From NCBI RefSeq assembly GCF_000472385.1, contig NZ_AWZU01000001.1, positions 184,501-248,500 on the forward strand: a stretch of 64,000 bases of DNA, in the 5' to 3' direction. Position 1 is the first letter of the stretch, and the number at the start of each line of letters is the position of its first letter. Below, piece after piece: positions 43,661 through 52,374 of this stretch. A program made the translations under genes and the position numbers. Source of the stretch: Bradyrhizobium sp. ARR65 (lineage in GTDB: Bacteria > Pseudomonadota > Alphaproteobacteria > Rhizobiales > Xanthobacteraceae). The notes below the pieces were generated by a model. That model was not told the origin of the DNA. It did no database searches and was given only the letters and a program-made list of their open reading frames with translations.

Positions 43661-44038
43661 TCATGTCCTGCGCTTCGGCAGGTCGACACGTTCGCCGCAA
43701 AACTCCGGCGGCCCGTCGATGAGCCTGCGGATGCGTCGCTCGCGTTCATCCGGCGGCAGCGAGGGATCCAGGAGCTCGGTGATCTGCTTGACCGCAAACG
43801 CCTCGATCTCGCTGGAGTTGCGATGTCGACCGTAACCCGCAACCGGCGCGACCTTCAGCCCCAGCTCCACCAATTGACGGATGGCTTCCGCGCGCACGGT
43901 CTGGTGGGCCTCCGCCCAGGCGTCGATCGCTGCGGTGAGCCTTTGGGATAATCTGACCGCGCTCGTGGCGTCGTGGCCCGCGCGCACAGCATGACTTGTA
44001 TCGGTCTTGCTCTTGCTTGATTTGGCCACACCCGACAT
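43661..44038 (-). CDS. Small protein with ribbon-helix-helix-like segment
   Basis: The 125-residue protein has a Lys/Ser-rich N-terminus, then 'AVRLSQRLTAAIDAWAEAHQTVRAEAIRQLVELGLKVA' (about 27-64). This resembles the strand-helix-helix of CopG/Arc-type DNA-binding proteins with the motif S/E-AIRQLVE. A charged helical tail follows. The ATG at 44038 is preferred because upstream residues look non-coding. No toxin gene is adjacent, so an antitoxin role is not supported. It may be a transcriptional regulator. Confidence 0.6.
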   Translation of the reverse strand: MSGVAKSSKSKTDTSHAVRAGHDATSAVRLSQRLTAAIDAWAEAHQTVRAEAIRQLVELGLKVAPVAGYGRHRNSSEIEAFAVKQITELLDPSLPPDERERRIRRLIDGPPEFCGERVDLPKRRT

Positions 44039-44189
44039 CCGACGGCGAGGCGCCGGTCTCCCTTCGTGTCCACGGTATGTGTTTTCACGCCTGCCGCATT
44101 TGACACTGATCAAAGACGACGCGCGATCTTGTCCTGCCGCGCCAACCATATTATGCGCAAGCGCGGAAGCGGGCCGATCGAGGTGGCGG

Positions 44190-44906
44190 GTGCAATTCAT
44201 CAAGACCTTTCAGCTTTACGATTTTTTCGACACCTTGGTGAGCCTGCTGGGTGCCTTCGTATTCGGTACGCTGATCGGTGCCGAGCGCCAGTACCGGCAG
44301 AGGAGCGCCGGACTGCGGACCAACGTGCTTGTCTGCGTCGGCGCCGCCGCCTTTGTCGATCTTGGCAATCGCCTGACCGGCGCCGAGGGCAGCGTGCGGG
44401 TGATCGCCTACGTCGTCTCCGGCATCGGATTCCTGGGCGCCGGCGCGATCATGAAGGAAGGCGCCAACATTCGCGGTCTCAACACGGCGGCGACCTTGTG
44501 GGCCTGCGCCGCGGTGGGGGCTTGTGCGGGCGCGGACATGCTGGCGCAGTCCGCCGCGCTCACCGTTTTCGTGTTGGCCGGCAACACGCTGCTGCGCCCG
44601 CTGGTGAACGCGATCGATCGCATCCCGCTGCATGAAAAGTCGTCGGAAGCCAATTATGAAATCATTGTGACGACCAATTCCGAGCGTGCGCCCGAGATAC
44701 GGGAAGCGCTGGGCAAGAGGCTGGAGGCGGCAAGCTACCCGATCAGGGAAACCAAGGTCGTGTATCGCTCCGATGAGAATGTCGAGGTGGCCGCCGAGCT
44801 GGTCACCCTCGCGGCCGAGCCGGACGAACTCGACGCCATCATCGCCGATCTTTCAAGGATAGCGGGCGTCAGTCACGCGACCTGGAATGTGAGCGCGATG
44901 GAGTAG
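44190..44906 (+). CDS. MgtC/SapB-family membrane protein
   Basis: The 238-residue protein has an N-terminal membrane domain with about five helices. It contains the family signatures 'GTLIGAERQYRQRSAGLRTNVLVCVGAA', 'VVSGIGFLGAGAIMKEGANIRGLNTAATLWACAAVG' and the Asp/Arg residues typical of MgtC. A C-terminal ACT-like cytoplasmic domain spans about 160-238. MgtC-type proteins act in magnesium limitation and intracellular survival and can modulate ATP synthase. A GTG at 44190 with GAGGTG upstream is the best start. It is divergent from the ribbon-helix-helix gene. Confidence 0.88.
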   Translation: MQFIKTFQLYDFFDTLVSLLGAFVFGTLIGAERQYRQRSAGLRTNVLVCVGAAAFVDLGNRLTGAEGSVRVIAYVVSGIGFLGAGAIMKEGANIRGLNTAATLWACAAVGACAGADMLAQSAALTVFVLAGNTLLRPLVNAIDRIPLHEKSSEANYEIIVTTNSERAPEIREALGKRLEAASYPIRETKVVYRSDENVEVAAELVTLAAEPDELDAIIADLSRIAGVSHATWNVSAME

Positions 44907-44934
44907 GGCGCCGGGCGCTGCGGTCGTACGAGCC

Positions 44935-45014
44935 GTCATTCCGGGGCGGTCCAAAGGACCGAACCCGGAATCTCGAGATTCCGGGTTCGATGCTGCGCAT
45001 CGCCCCGGAATGAC
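44935..45014. repeat. Palindromic intergenic repeat, GTCATTCCGGG family, copy 2
   Basis: The 80-bp copy is nearly identical to the one at 27978, with GTCATTCCGGGG...CCCCGGAATGAC ends and the same central palindrome around CTCGAG. It lies between the convergent mgtC-like and DUF155 genes. Confidence 0.85.
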
Positions 45015-45022
45015 CAGGCCGG

Positions 45023-45829
45023 TCAATGCCGCGTATAGATCTCGTAGAACGTGATCAGGATCTCGAACGCAATCAGAAACACGACGATCATTTCCAGCCG
45101 CAGCGCGCGCTTGGTATCGATGATGTCGGAGAGCGTGGTCGCGGTATCGGCGATCACCTCGAGCTTGCGGTTCATGGTCTCGGCGCGCTCGCTGAGCTCA
45201 TATTCGTCCTCCAGCCGCGCATAGAGGCGTTCGAGGTCAGGACGATCCCACAGCACGTCGGGCTTGTCGCTCACGGCGACGCGGCCGGAGAGCCGGTGCT
45301 GGACGAGAAGGGCGTTGCCCAGAAGCTTGAGCAGGTCCCCGCGGTTTCGCGATGTGCGCCCCTCACGTCCGAGCTCGCGCGCAAAGGGTTCTATGGTGTC
45401 GAACACATTGGCAACCTGCCTTTCGTCGCGCGCCAGCACGACGCTCTTGGCCAGCGCATCGGCAACCACCAGCAGCCGCTCCACCGACAATTCCCGCACC
45501 AGGATCGGGCCGCCGACGGGAATTGGCTCGTCGCCCTCCTTGGCCACCTGAATTTTCGCCCACTCGTCTTCATATGGCGCGATCTTGCCGAAGGTGCGCG
45601 TTTCCAGCTTGCCCAGAAACTCCGCTTCCTGATCGGCGGTGAGTCCGACGAACACCACGACACCGTAGCGAAACACCACGGCGAAGCCATTCGAGCCGAC
45701 CCGCACGGCCAAGGGCGCGGTGGACAGAAGTTGTCCCTCGAAACCGGCGGTATTGATGCGGTCGCCAATCTGCAGCGCGTGCGCCGAGACCTGATCTGTC
45801 GCGGAAGCGGTGGAAGCGGAATCTGCCAT
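45023..45829 (-). CDS. RMD1/DUF155-family membrane-anchored protein
   Basis: The 268-residue protein begins with a beta-rich part containing 'VFRYGVVVFVGLTADQEAEFL' and 'ERLLVVADALAKSVVLARDERQV', diagnostic of the YagE/RMD1 family. It ends with one C-terminal transmembrane helix (about 245-262, 'LEMIVVFLIAFEILITFYEI'). Yeast members act in sporulation and mitochondrial translation; the bacterial role is unknown. The ATG at 45829 has AAGG close by; a longer frame to 45967 looks non-coding. Confidence 0.82.
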   Translation of the reverse strand: MADSASTASATDQVSAHALQIGDRINTAGFEGQLLSTAPLAVRVGSNGFAVVFRYGVVVFVGLTADQEAEFLGKLETRTFGKIAPYEDEWAKIQVAKEGDEPIPVGGPILVRELSVERLLVVADALAKSVVLARDERQVANVFDTIEPFARELGREGRTSRNRGDLLKLLGNALLVQHRLSGRVAVSDKPDVLWDRPDLERLYARLEDEYELSERAETMNRKLEVIADTATTLSDIIDTKRALRLEMIVVFLIAFEILITFYEIYTRH

Positions 45830-46035
45830 GGGCCTTGCCGAAGGGGATCGAGGACCGAACAACGTGTCTCGCGCTATCTTCCTTTCAAATATAGCAATGG
45901 TAAATGGAGATGATCGAGAGGCCGGGGCTTTCCCGATGCGGCGGCCGTCGTCCCGGGGCAACGGCACTTGACTGAAACCAATTCAGGACCCGCACGTATC
46001 TGCTGATAATCGTGCCCCAGCATTGCGCCAATCCC

Positions 46036-47187
46036 ATGACCCCAGGCGGCAGCGACAGCTTCTATGGCGCTATTCCAGTGTTTCGCGGCTTTGAGCGGCT
46101 GATGGAGCCGTCCTTGTATTCGCCGTTACCTGACGACTGGACGGTTGGCGTTGCCGATATCGTCAATTCGACCCAGGCGATTGCGGCCAAGCGCTACAAG
46201 GCGGTGAACATGGCAGGCGCCGCCGTGATCGCGGCGGTGACCAACGCGCTGGAGGGCCGCGAATTCCCCTTCGTGTTCGGCGGCGATGGCGCAAGCTTTG
46301 CCGTGGCGCCGGCCGATCTGCCGCTCGCGCGGCAGGCGCTGGCTGCGACAGCGACGTGGGTGAAGGAGGACCTTGGCCTTGAGATGCGCATCGCGCTGGT
46401 CCCGCTCAGCGCCGTCCGCGGTTTGGGACTCGATGTGCGCGTCGCCCGGTTCGGGCCGTCGCCGAATTTGTCCTATGCGATGTTTTCCGGCGGCGGGCTC
46501 GCTTTCGCGGAAGCGGCGATGAAGCGCGGCGAGTTTGCGGTGACGCCTGCGCCGCCGGGCAGTCAGCCCGACCTGTCGGGCCTGTCATGCCGGTTCGAGG
46601 AAATTCCGACCTCGCGTGGTCTCATTCTGTCGGTGCTGGTCGTGCCGGCGCGCGACGCCGATCCGGCCGCCTTCCGCACGATGATCGAGGATATTCTCAA
46701 GGTCGTTGAACGCAGCCCGCAAGCGGGGCGGCCGGTGCCGGCGGGTGGCCCGGCGTTGCGCTGGCCACCGGCGGGCCTTGACTACGAGGCGCGCGCCTGG
46801 CGCGGCGGCTCGCTTGCTAGGCGGCGTGCGCTCGCCCTCGCGCGTACGCTGTTCGTCTATGCCGTGCTCCGCTTTGGGATCAAGATCGGCGGCTTCGTGC
46901 CGAAGCTCTATATGCAGCAGGTGGTGGAAAATTCCGACTTCCGCAAATATGACGACGGGCTGCGCATGGTCATCGATTGCACGGAAGACCTGGCAGCCGC
47001 TCTGGCGCAGCGTCTCGCCGCGGCGGCCGCGCAAGGCATCGTGCGTTACGGCCTGCACCGGCAGGATGCGGCCATGATGACCTGCTTCACGCGCAAGGTC
47101 ACGCGCAGCGACCATGTGCATTTCATCGACGGCGCGCGTGGCGGTTATGCGTCCGCCGCGACGGCGCTGAAGGCGATGGCGATGTGA
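46036..47187 (+). CDS. DUF3095-family protein with nucleotide-cyclase-like motifs
   Basis: The product is about 383 residues. 'VGVADIVNSTQAIAAKRYKAVNMAGAAVIAAVTNAL' followed by 'PFVFGGDGASFAV' looks like a class III nucleotidyl-cyclase fold: an Asp after a short strand, then a hairpin with GGDG. DUF3095 proteins are otherwise uncharacterised. The C-terminal third (about 260-383) has no obvious family. The ATG at 46036 is preferred to a GTG at 46012; neither has a ribosome site. It is divergent from the DUF155 gene. Confidence 0.72.
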   Translation: MTPGGSDSFYGAIPVFRGFERLMEPSLYSPLPDDWTVGVADIVNSTQAIAAKRYKAVNMAGAAVIAAVTNALEGREFPFVFGGDGASFAVAPADLPLARQALAATATWVKEDLGLEMRIALVPLSAVRGLGLDVRVARFGPSPNLSYAMFSGGGLAFAEAAMKRGEFAVTPAPPGSQPDLSGLSCRFEEIPTSRGLILSVLVVPARDADPAAFRTMIEDILKVVERSPQAGRPVPAGGPALRWPPAGLDYEARAWRGGSLARRRALALARTLFVYAVLRFGIKIGGFVPKLYMQQVVENSDFRKYDDGLRMVIDCTEDLAAALAQRLAAAAAQGIVRYGLHRQDAAMMTCFTRKVTRSDHVHFIDGARGGYASAATALKAMAM

Positions 47188-47346
47188 GGCCGAGCCAAAA
47201 AAGGACGGGCTTTTGGTCGAATCAGTTTCCGCGGATGCAGCGACAGTTCACTGCTCTGGCGCACCCGCCGATCAACATGCACAGCAATGATGCCGGAGGT
47301 TGGGCGCGCGCCCTCTCGATTCGGCTGGCTCGACGGCTGCTTTCGT

Positions 47347-47784
47347 TCAGCGCGCCCGGGTCCAGGTCTCGCCGCCGCAGAGCGCGCCGACGCAGCCTTC
47401 GACGTTCAGCGAATCGGGCCCCGTCATCGAGACATGGCTCGCATACATATTGCCGTCATCGGCATTGTAGATCTGGCCGGCCCAGCGATTGGCGCCGGAC
47501 GGCTCCATGTCGGAAAACAGCGGCAGCCCGATCATCGGCCGCTTGGCGAGCGAGGGATTGGGATTCTTGCTGTCGGTGGCAGGTTTTCCGGTCGTGGAAT
47601 CGACGGGCTCGCGCAGCCAGACGATGACTCCGCAGATTCCTTCGCCGCACTTGCTGACCCGCACCTTGGCGTCGCCCGCCTGCGTCAGCCAGACGCCGCT
47701 TGGCTCGAGAGCCTGCCCGTAAGCGGCGCCGGCGGCGAACAGACCCGCGAAAACCATGCCGATGACGGCCGCTCTGCAAACCAT
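47347..47784 (-). CDS. DUF2147-family exported protein
   Basis: The 145-residue protein has a signal peptide (about 1-24, ending AAYGQA). The mature domain matches DUF2147: 'PSGVWLTQAGDAKVRVSKCGEGICGVIVWL' and 'WAGQIYNADDGNMYASHVSM', with a C-terminal 'GCVGALCGGETWTR'. Function is unknown; the fold is a small periplasmic beta-barrel. GGGGGAG lies 4 bases before the ATG at 47784. Confidence 0.85.
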   Translation of the reverse strand: MVCRAAVIGMVFAGLFAAGAAYGQALEPSGVWLTQAGDAKVRVSKCGEGICGVIVWLREPVDSTTGKPATDSKNPNPSLAKRPMIGLPLFSDMEPSGANRWAGQIYNADDGNMYASHVSMTGPDSLNVEGCVGALCGGETWTRAR

Positions 47785-47944
47785 GAAGCTCCCCCTGAAA
47801 AAAGCAGGACTGAATAGCAATAAATTGGATTCGTGCAATGGGTTCGTCTGCGCAGCGATGAGCGTCAGCGCCGCGATGTCAGGCGCTTGTTGCCCTGCGG
47901 TCTTTTGCCCCAGCATTGCTGGTATGCATTGTGTTCGGTTCGTC

Positions 47945-48472
47945 TCACCAGGGCAGCCCGCAAAGATCGATCGTGCCTTGCCGAAGCTTGCGGCGGAGAT
48001 CGTAGACGTACGGCGCGATCGCGGTGAAACGAATCCGCCCGCTTGGCTGCTCGGCAAAGATCTCGCCCTCAAACGGCGTCCAGCCGCGCGCCGCGTAGAA
48101 CGGCACGTTCTTCGGTTCGCAGAACAGCATCGCGAAATCTGTGGAGGCTTCGTCCTTCAGGGTACGGATCGCCGCGTTCAGCGCGATCGTCGCATAGCCG
48201 CGGCCGCGCTGGTCTTCCCGGGTCAAGACCCCGCCGATGCCGCCGGCGCGCAGCTTGCGCCCATTCCAGGTCACGTCGCGACGATGGACGCCGACATGGC
48301 AGATGACGTCATCCAATTCATCTCTGACCAATACCCGAAGCTCGGCATGGGCGAAGACAATGCCTGCCCAGGGCAGCGTCGCAACGACGTGCGGCGGCCA
48401 CACTGCGTCGAACAGCGGCTTTGCGTCCTTCCACGAGGCGTCCCCGTTCACAATGTCGATTTCGATGCTCAT
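47945..48472 (-). CDS. GNAT-family N-acetyltransferase
   Basis: The 175-residue protein has the acetyl-CoA motif 'GGVLTREDQRGRGYATIAL' (about 79-97, with R-x-x-G-x-G/A), preceded by 'ICHVGVHRRDVTWNGRKLRAGGIGG' and followed by 'DFAMLFCEPKNVPFYAARGW'. The layout resembles aminoglycoside 2'-acetyltransferases and NodA-like acyltransferases, but the substrate cannot be set. It lies between the DUF2147 and superoxide dismutase genes, with no operon link to the latter. Confidence 0.8.
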   Translation of the reverse strand: MSIEIDIVNGDASWKDAKPLFDAVWPPHVVATLPWAGIVFAHAELRVLVRDELDDVICHVGVHRRDVTWNGRKLRAGGIGGVLTREDQRGRGYATIALNAAIRTLKDEASTDFAMLFCEPKNVPFYAARGWTPFEGEIFAEQPSGRIRFTAIAPYVYDLRRKLRQGTIDLCGLPW

Positions 48473-48603
48473 ATCGCGTGCAAATCTTGGCGAGGACCGG
48501 GGCGCCGGATCGGGCCGGCAGCTCCTTGTCGGTTATCGGGCAGACGATTATCCGACATACCATCAATTTTCTCGACGGCGGTGAGCCGCGCCTGCCCGCG
48601 ATT

Positions 48604-48624
48604 TTCGAATTTGGGATGTTCGAA
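48604..48624. promoter_or_regulatory. Paired TTCGAA sites upstream of the superoxide dismutase gene
   Basis: TTCGAATTTG and TTCGAAATTG occur 15 bp apart, about 80-100 bp before the sodB ATG, in an AT-rich stretch. They could be a regulator site; no known consensus is claimed. Confidence 0.3.
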
Positions 48625-48703
48625 ATTGCGGTGTTTTACCCCGCTGGAACCTTCTATAAGAGGTCCCGTTAGAACCAGTCCCCCACTATGTTGGACATCA
48701 CCC

Positions 48704-49300
48704 ATGACCTTTACGCTTCCCCCCCTGCCTTATGCCTATGACGCCCTTGGGCCCCACATGTCGAAGGAAACGCTGGAGTACCACCACGACAAGCATCATC
48801 AGGCCTATGTCACCAACGGCAACAACGCGATCAAGGGGACCGAATTCGAAGGTAAATCCCTCGAAGAGATCGTGAAAGGGTCGTATGGCAAGAACGCTGC
48901 CGTCTTCAACAATGCCGGCCAGCATTTCAATCACATCCACTTCTGGAAGTGGATGAAGCCGAATGGCGGCGGCAGCAAATTGCCCGCCCGCCTCGAGAAG
49001 AAGATCAACGAGGACCTCGGCGGGTTCGAGAAGTTCAAGACCGACTTCGCCGCCGCCGGCGTTGCCCAATTCGGCTCCGGCTGGTGCTGGCTGCAGGTCA
49101 AGAACGGCAAGCTCGAAATCTCCAAGACGCCCAATGGCGAGAACCCGCTGGTGCATGGCGCCACCCCGATCCTCGGCTGCGACGTCTGGGAGCATTCCTA
49201 CTACATCGACTATCGCAACCGCCGGCCCGACTATCTGAAGGCGTTCCTGGATCACCTCGTGAACTGGGACTACGTCGACGAGCTGTTCGAGAAGGCTTGA
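48704..49300 (+). CDS. sodB: Fe/Mn-type superoxide dismutase
   Basis: The 198-residue protein follows the iron/manganese family throughout. Metal ligands can be placed: His in 'YHHDKHHQAYV', His in 'NNAGQHFNHIHFW', and Asp and His in 'LGCDVWEHSYYIDYRNRRPDYL'. The 'FNNAGQHFNH' and 'GSGWCWL' forms lean to the iron type, but cambialism is common. A longer open frame begins at 47756 and is ignored; the ATG at 48704 starts the conserved 'FTLPPLPYAYDALGPHM'. It removes superoxide in the cytoplasm. Confidence 0.95.
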   Translation: MTFTLPPLPYAYDALGPHMSKETLEYHHDKHHQAYVTNGNNAIKGTEFEGKSLEEIVKGSYGKNAAVFNNAGQHFNHIHFWKWMKPNGGGSKLPARLEKKINEDLGGFEKFKTDFAAAGVAQFGSGWCWLQVKNGKLEISKTPNGENPLVHGATPILGCDVWEHSYYIDYRNRRPDYLKAFLDHLVNWDYVDELFEKA

Positions 49301-49312
49301 TCATCGGTCTTG

Positions 49313-49449
49313 GTCATTCCGGGGCGATGCGAAAGCATCGAACTCTGATGTGCAATTGCACATCTGAGAATCTCGAGATTCCGGGTTCGCCTCGGAGCCT
49401 GTCATCGGGCCGCGCTTCGCGCGGACCCGTTGGAGGCGCCCGGAATGAC
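49313..49449. repeat. Palindromic intergenic repeat, GTCATTCCGGG family, expanded copy 3
   Basis: The 137-bp copy has the same ends as copies 1 and 2 and the same CTCGAG centre, but it carries two inserts. One is an 18-bp perfect palindrome GATGTGCAATTGCACATC at 49347-49364. It follows the sodB stop by 12 bp. Confidence 0.8.
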
Positions 49450-49573
49450 CGGCTGGGCTCGGCATCAACCGGTCTCCCCTTTGTTTGGATGCTCGCGCAG
49501 GTCCTGCATCGCTCCGGCGTTTGGCAAGACCGTGAGTCCTTACGAGAAATGGGATCGTGATGGACAGGGGTGG

Positions 49574-49588
49574 TGTTATAATATAACA
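49574..49588. promoter_or_regulatory. Zur-type operator overlapping a -10 hexamer
   Basis: TGTTATA-A-TATAACA is a perfect palindrome matching the known Zur core TGTTATANTATAACA, extended on the right by TTACC. It contains TATAAT (49577-49582), a good -10 box, so bound Zur would block RNA polymerase. It lies 7 bp before the first gene of the zinc operon. Confidence 0.85.
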
Positions 49589-49595
49589 TTACCTC

Positions 49596-49793
49596 ATGGT
49601 TCCCGCCGACGAGTTCCACAGCCACCGGCATGATCACGGGCATATGCATGGCCACGCCCATGGGCCGGCATCGCCGCATCCTGCGCAGGCCGCGCCCTGG
49701 TCGATCCTGCGCATGGCCGTGCCCACGCGGCTTGCCGCGGCGCTGGTCGTCATTGCCGCCCTGTGGGCGGTGGTCTGGGCGGCGATGAGGTGA
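49596..49793 (+). CDS. Small His-rich single-pass membrane protein
   Basis: The 65-residue protein has an N-terminal tail with ten histidines in about 28 residues ('FHSHRHDHGHMHGHAHGPA') and one C-terminal transmembrane helix (about 43-63). The His tail is suited to binding zinc. It is the first gene of the Zur-controlled operon and ends 2 bp before the ATPase gene. The ATG lacks a ribosome site and is only about 14 bases after the TATAAT box, so the mRNA may be leaderless. I know no named family; a zinc donor or sensor for the transporter is inferred. Confidence 0.65.
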   Translation: MVPADEFHSHRHDHGHMHGHAHGPASPHPAQAAPWSILRMAVPTRLAAALVVIAALWAVVWAAMR

Positions 49794-49795
49794 GC

Positions 49796-50551
<756 letters not shown>

Positions 50552-50552
50552 C

Positions 50553-51425
50553 GTGTCGGTTTATGCCGCGCTGGTCGCGCCGTTTACCGAGTTCGAGTTC
50601 ATGCGCCGCGCGCTTGCGGCGACCATCGCGCTGTCGCTTGCCGGCGCCCCCATCGGCGTATTCCTGATGCTGCGGCGGATGAGCCTGGTCGGCGACGCCA
50701 TGGCGCATGCGATCCTCCCTGGAGCCGCGATCGGTTTTCTGCTGTCCGGCCTCAATCTGTTCGCGATGACCACCGGCGGGCTGATCGCCGGCTTTACGGT
50801 CGCGATCCTCGCCGGACTGGTGTCGCGGACGACCGGGCTCAAGGAGGACGCCTCGCTTGCGACCTTCTATCTCGCCTCGCTCGCGCTCGGCGTCAGCATC
50901 GTTTCCATCAAGGGCTCCAATATCGATCTCCTGCACGTGCTGTTCGGCAACATTCTCGCGATGGACGACCAGACGCTGCTGGTGATCGCGGCCAATGCAA
51001 CGATCACGCTGATCGTGCTGGCGGTGATCTACCGTCCCCTGGTGATCGAGAGCGTCGATCCCCTGTTCCTGCGAACGGTGAGCCGGGCCGGCGCGCCGGC
51101 GCATCTGTTGTTTCTGGCGCTGGTCGTCATCAATCTCGTCAACGGCTTTCAGGCGCTCGGCACCCTGCTTGCGGTCGGCCTGATGATTCTGCCCGCGGGC
51201 ATCGCGCGGTTCTGGGCGCGCGATATTACCGGCCTGATCTGTATCGCGGTTATCAGCGCGCTGATATCAGGCTATGTCGGGCTGGTGCTGTCGTTCCAGA
51301 CCCGGCTGCCCTCGGGGCCGGCCATCATTCTGGTGGCGGCGGGGCTCTATGTTGCCTCGGTGCTGTTCGGCACTGTCGGCGGGCTACTGCGGCAACTGTT
51401 TCCCGGCCGTCATTTGGAGGCGTGA
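50553..51425 (+). CDS. znuB: Zinc ABC transporter permease
   Basis: The 290-residue ABC-3 family protein has about eight transmembrane helices. It contains 'LIGAPIGVFLMLRRMSLVGDAMAHAILPGAAIGFLL'-type helices near 32-70 (the actual stretch begins SLAGAPIG), and 'NGFQALGTLLAVGLMILPAGIARFWA'. The GTG start directly follows the ATPase stop, which implies coupling. Its stop overlaps the binding-protein start. Confidence 0.9.
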   Translation: MSVYAALVAPFTEFEFMRRALAATIALSLAGAPIGVFLMLRRMSLVGDAMAHAILPGAAIGFLLSGLNLFAMTTGGLIAGFTVAILAGLVSRTTGLKEDASLATFYLASLALGVSIVSIKGSNIDLLHVLFGNILAMDDQTLLVIAANATITLIVLAVIYRPLVIESVDPLFLRTVSRAGAPAHLLFLALVVINLVNGFQALGTLLAVGLMILPAGIARFWARDITGLICIAVISALISGYVGLVLSFQTRLPSGPAIILVAAGLYVASVLFGTVGGLLRQLFPGRHLEA

Positions 51426-52300
51426 TGCGGCGTTTGTGCATTTGGTTGGCGGCGATGGTGGTCGTGTTCAGCGCAGCCCCATTGCGCGCGCAAGAGCACC
51501 TCAAGGTCGTGGCGAGTTTTTCGATTCTTGCCGACTTCGTCCGCAATGTCGGCGGCGACCGCGTCGACGTGACGACATTGGTCGGCGCCAATGGCGACGT
51601 CCATGTCTATACGCCGGCGCCTACGGACGCGAAGAAGGTCGCCGATGCGCGGCTCGTCATCGTCAACGGGCTCGGCCTGGAGGGTTGGCTGCCGCGGCTC
51701 CTGCAATCGCCCGGCAGCAAGGCGGCTATCGTCACGGCGACGGAGGACATCAGCCCGCTCAAGCTGGGCTCGCAAGCCGATCCGCATGCCTGGCAATCCG
51801 TCCAAAACGCCAAGACCTATGTCGAAAACATCCGCGATGCGCTGGTTGAGGCCGACGCCGCGGACGCCGATTATTTTCGTACACATGCGCAAGCCTATCT
51901 CGCCGAGCTCGACGGGCTCGACAGCGAGGTGCGCGCGGCCATCGACAAGATCCCGCCCGAGCGGCGCAAGGTGATCTCCACCCATGACGCCTTCGCCTAC
52001 TTCTCCAGGGACTACGGCATCGCGTTCGTCGCGCCGCTCGGCGTCTCCACCGAATCCGAGCCGAGCGCGCGCGATATCGCCACCATCATCGCCCAGGTTA
52101 GAAAGGATAAAATCCCCGCCGTCTTCCTGGAGAATATCAGTGACGACCGGCTGATGCGGCGGATCTCGCAGGAGACCGGGGCCAAGATCGGCGGGACCCT
52201 CTATTCCGACAGTTTGACCGATGAAAACGGCCCTGTTCCCACTTACATTGCCCTGGTCAGGCACAATATAAAGGCCCTGACCAGCGCGCTTGCCCCTTGA
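51425..52300 (+). CDS. znuA: Zinc-binding protein of the ABC transporter
   Basis: The 291-residue cluster A-I metal-binding protein has a signal peptide (about 1-22, ending LRAQ). Probable ligands are His in 'GANGDVHVYTP', His in 'ADPHAWQS', His in 'VISTHDAFAYF' and Asp in 'TLYSDSLTDE'. The long His-rich loop of many ZnuA proteins is absent, so by sequence alone it could bind Mn or Zn; the Zur box and neighbours favour zinc. The start overlaps the permease stop (a GTG one codon earlier is also possible). Confidence 0.88.
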   Translation: MRRLCIWLAAMVVVFSAAPLRAQEHLKVVASFSILADFVRNVGGDRVDVTTLVGANGDVHVYTPAPTDAKKVADARLVIVNGLGLEGWLPRLLQSPGSKAAIVTATEDISPLKLGSQADPHAWQSVQNAKTYVENIRDALVEADAADADYFRTHAQAYLAELDGLDSEVRAAIDKIPPERRKVISTHDAFAYFSRDYGIAFVAPLGVSTESEPSARDIATIIAQVRKDKIPAVFLENISDDRLMRRISQETGAKIGGTLYSDSLTDENGPVPTYIALVRHNIKALTSALAP

Positions 52301-52374
52301 GGGGCGGGGGCTTCCCTGCCGTCGGCGGCGCCGCAATGCTCAGTTCCCTAGGACAGTCTGAGGTTTTCGCAAGT

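Noticed and set aside
43661..44906. Toxin-antitoxin pair of the ribbon-helix-helix protein with its neighbour
   Set aside because: The neighbour is an MgtC-family membrane protein in the opposite direction, and no toxin fold is present.
47756..48703. Long N-terminal extension of the superoxide dismutase frame
   Set aside because: It is antisense to the GNAT gene, and the dismutase family starts at the ATG at 48704.
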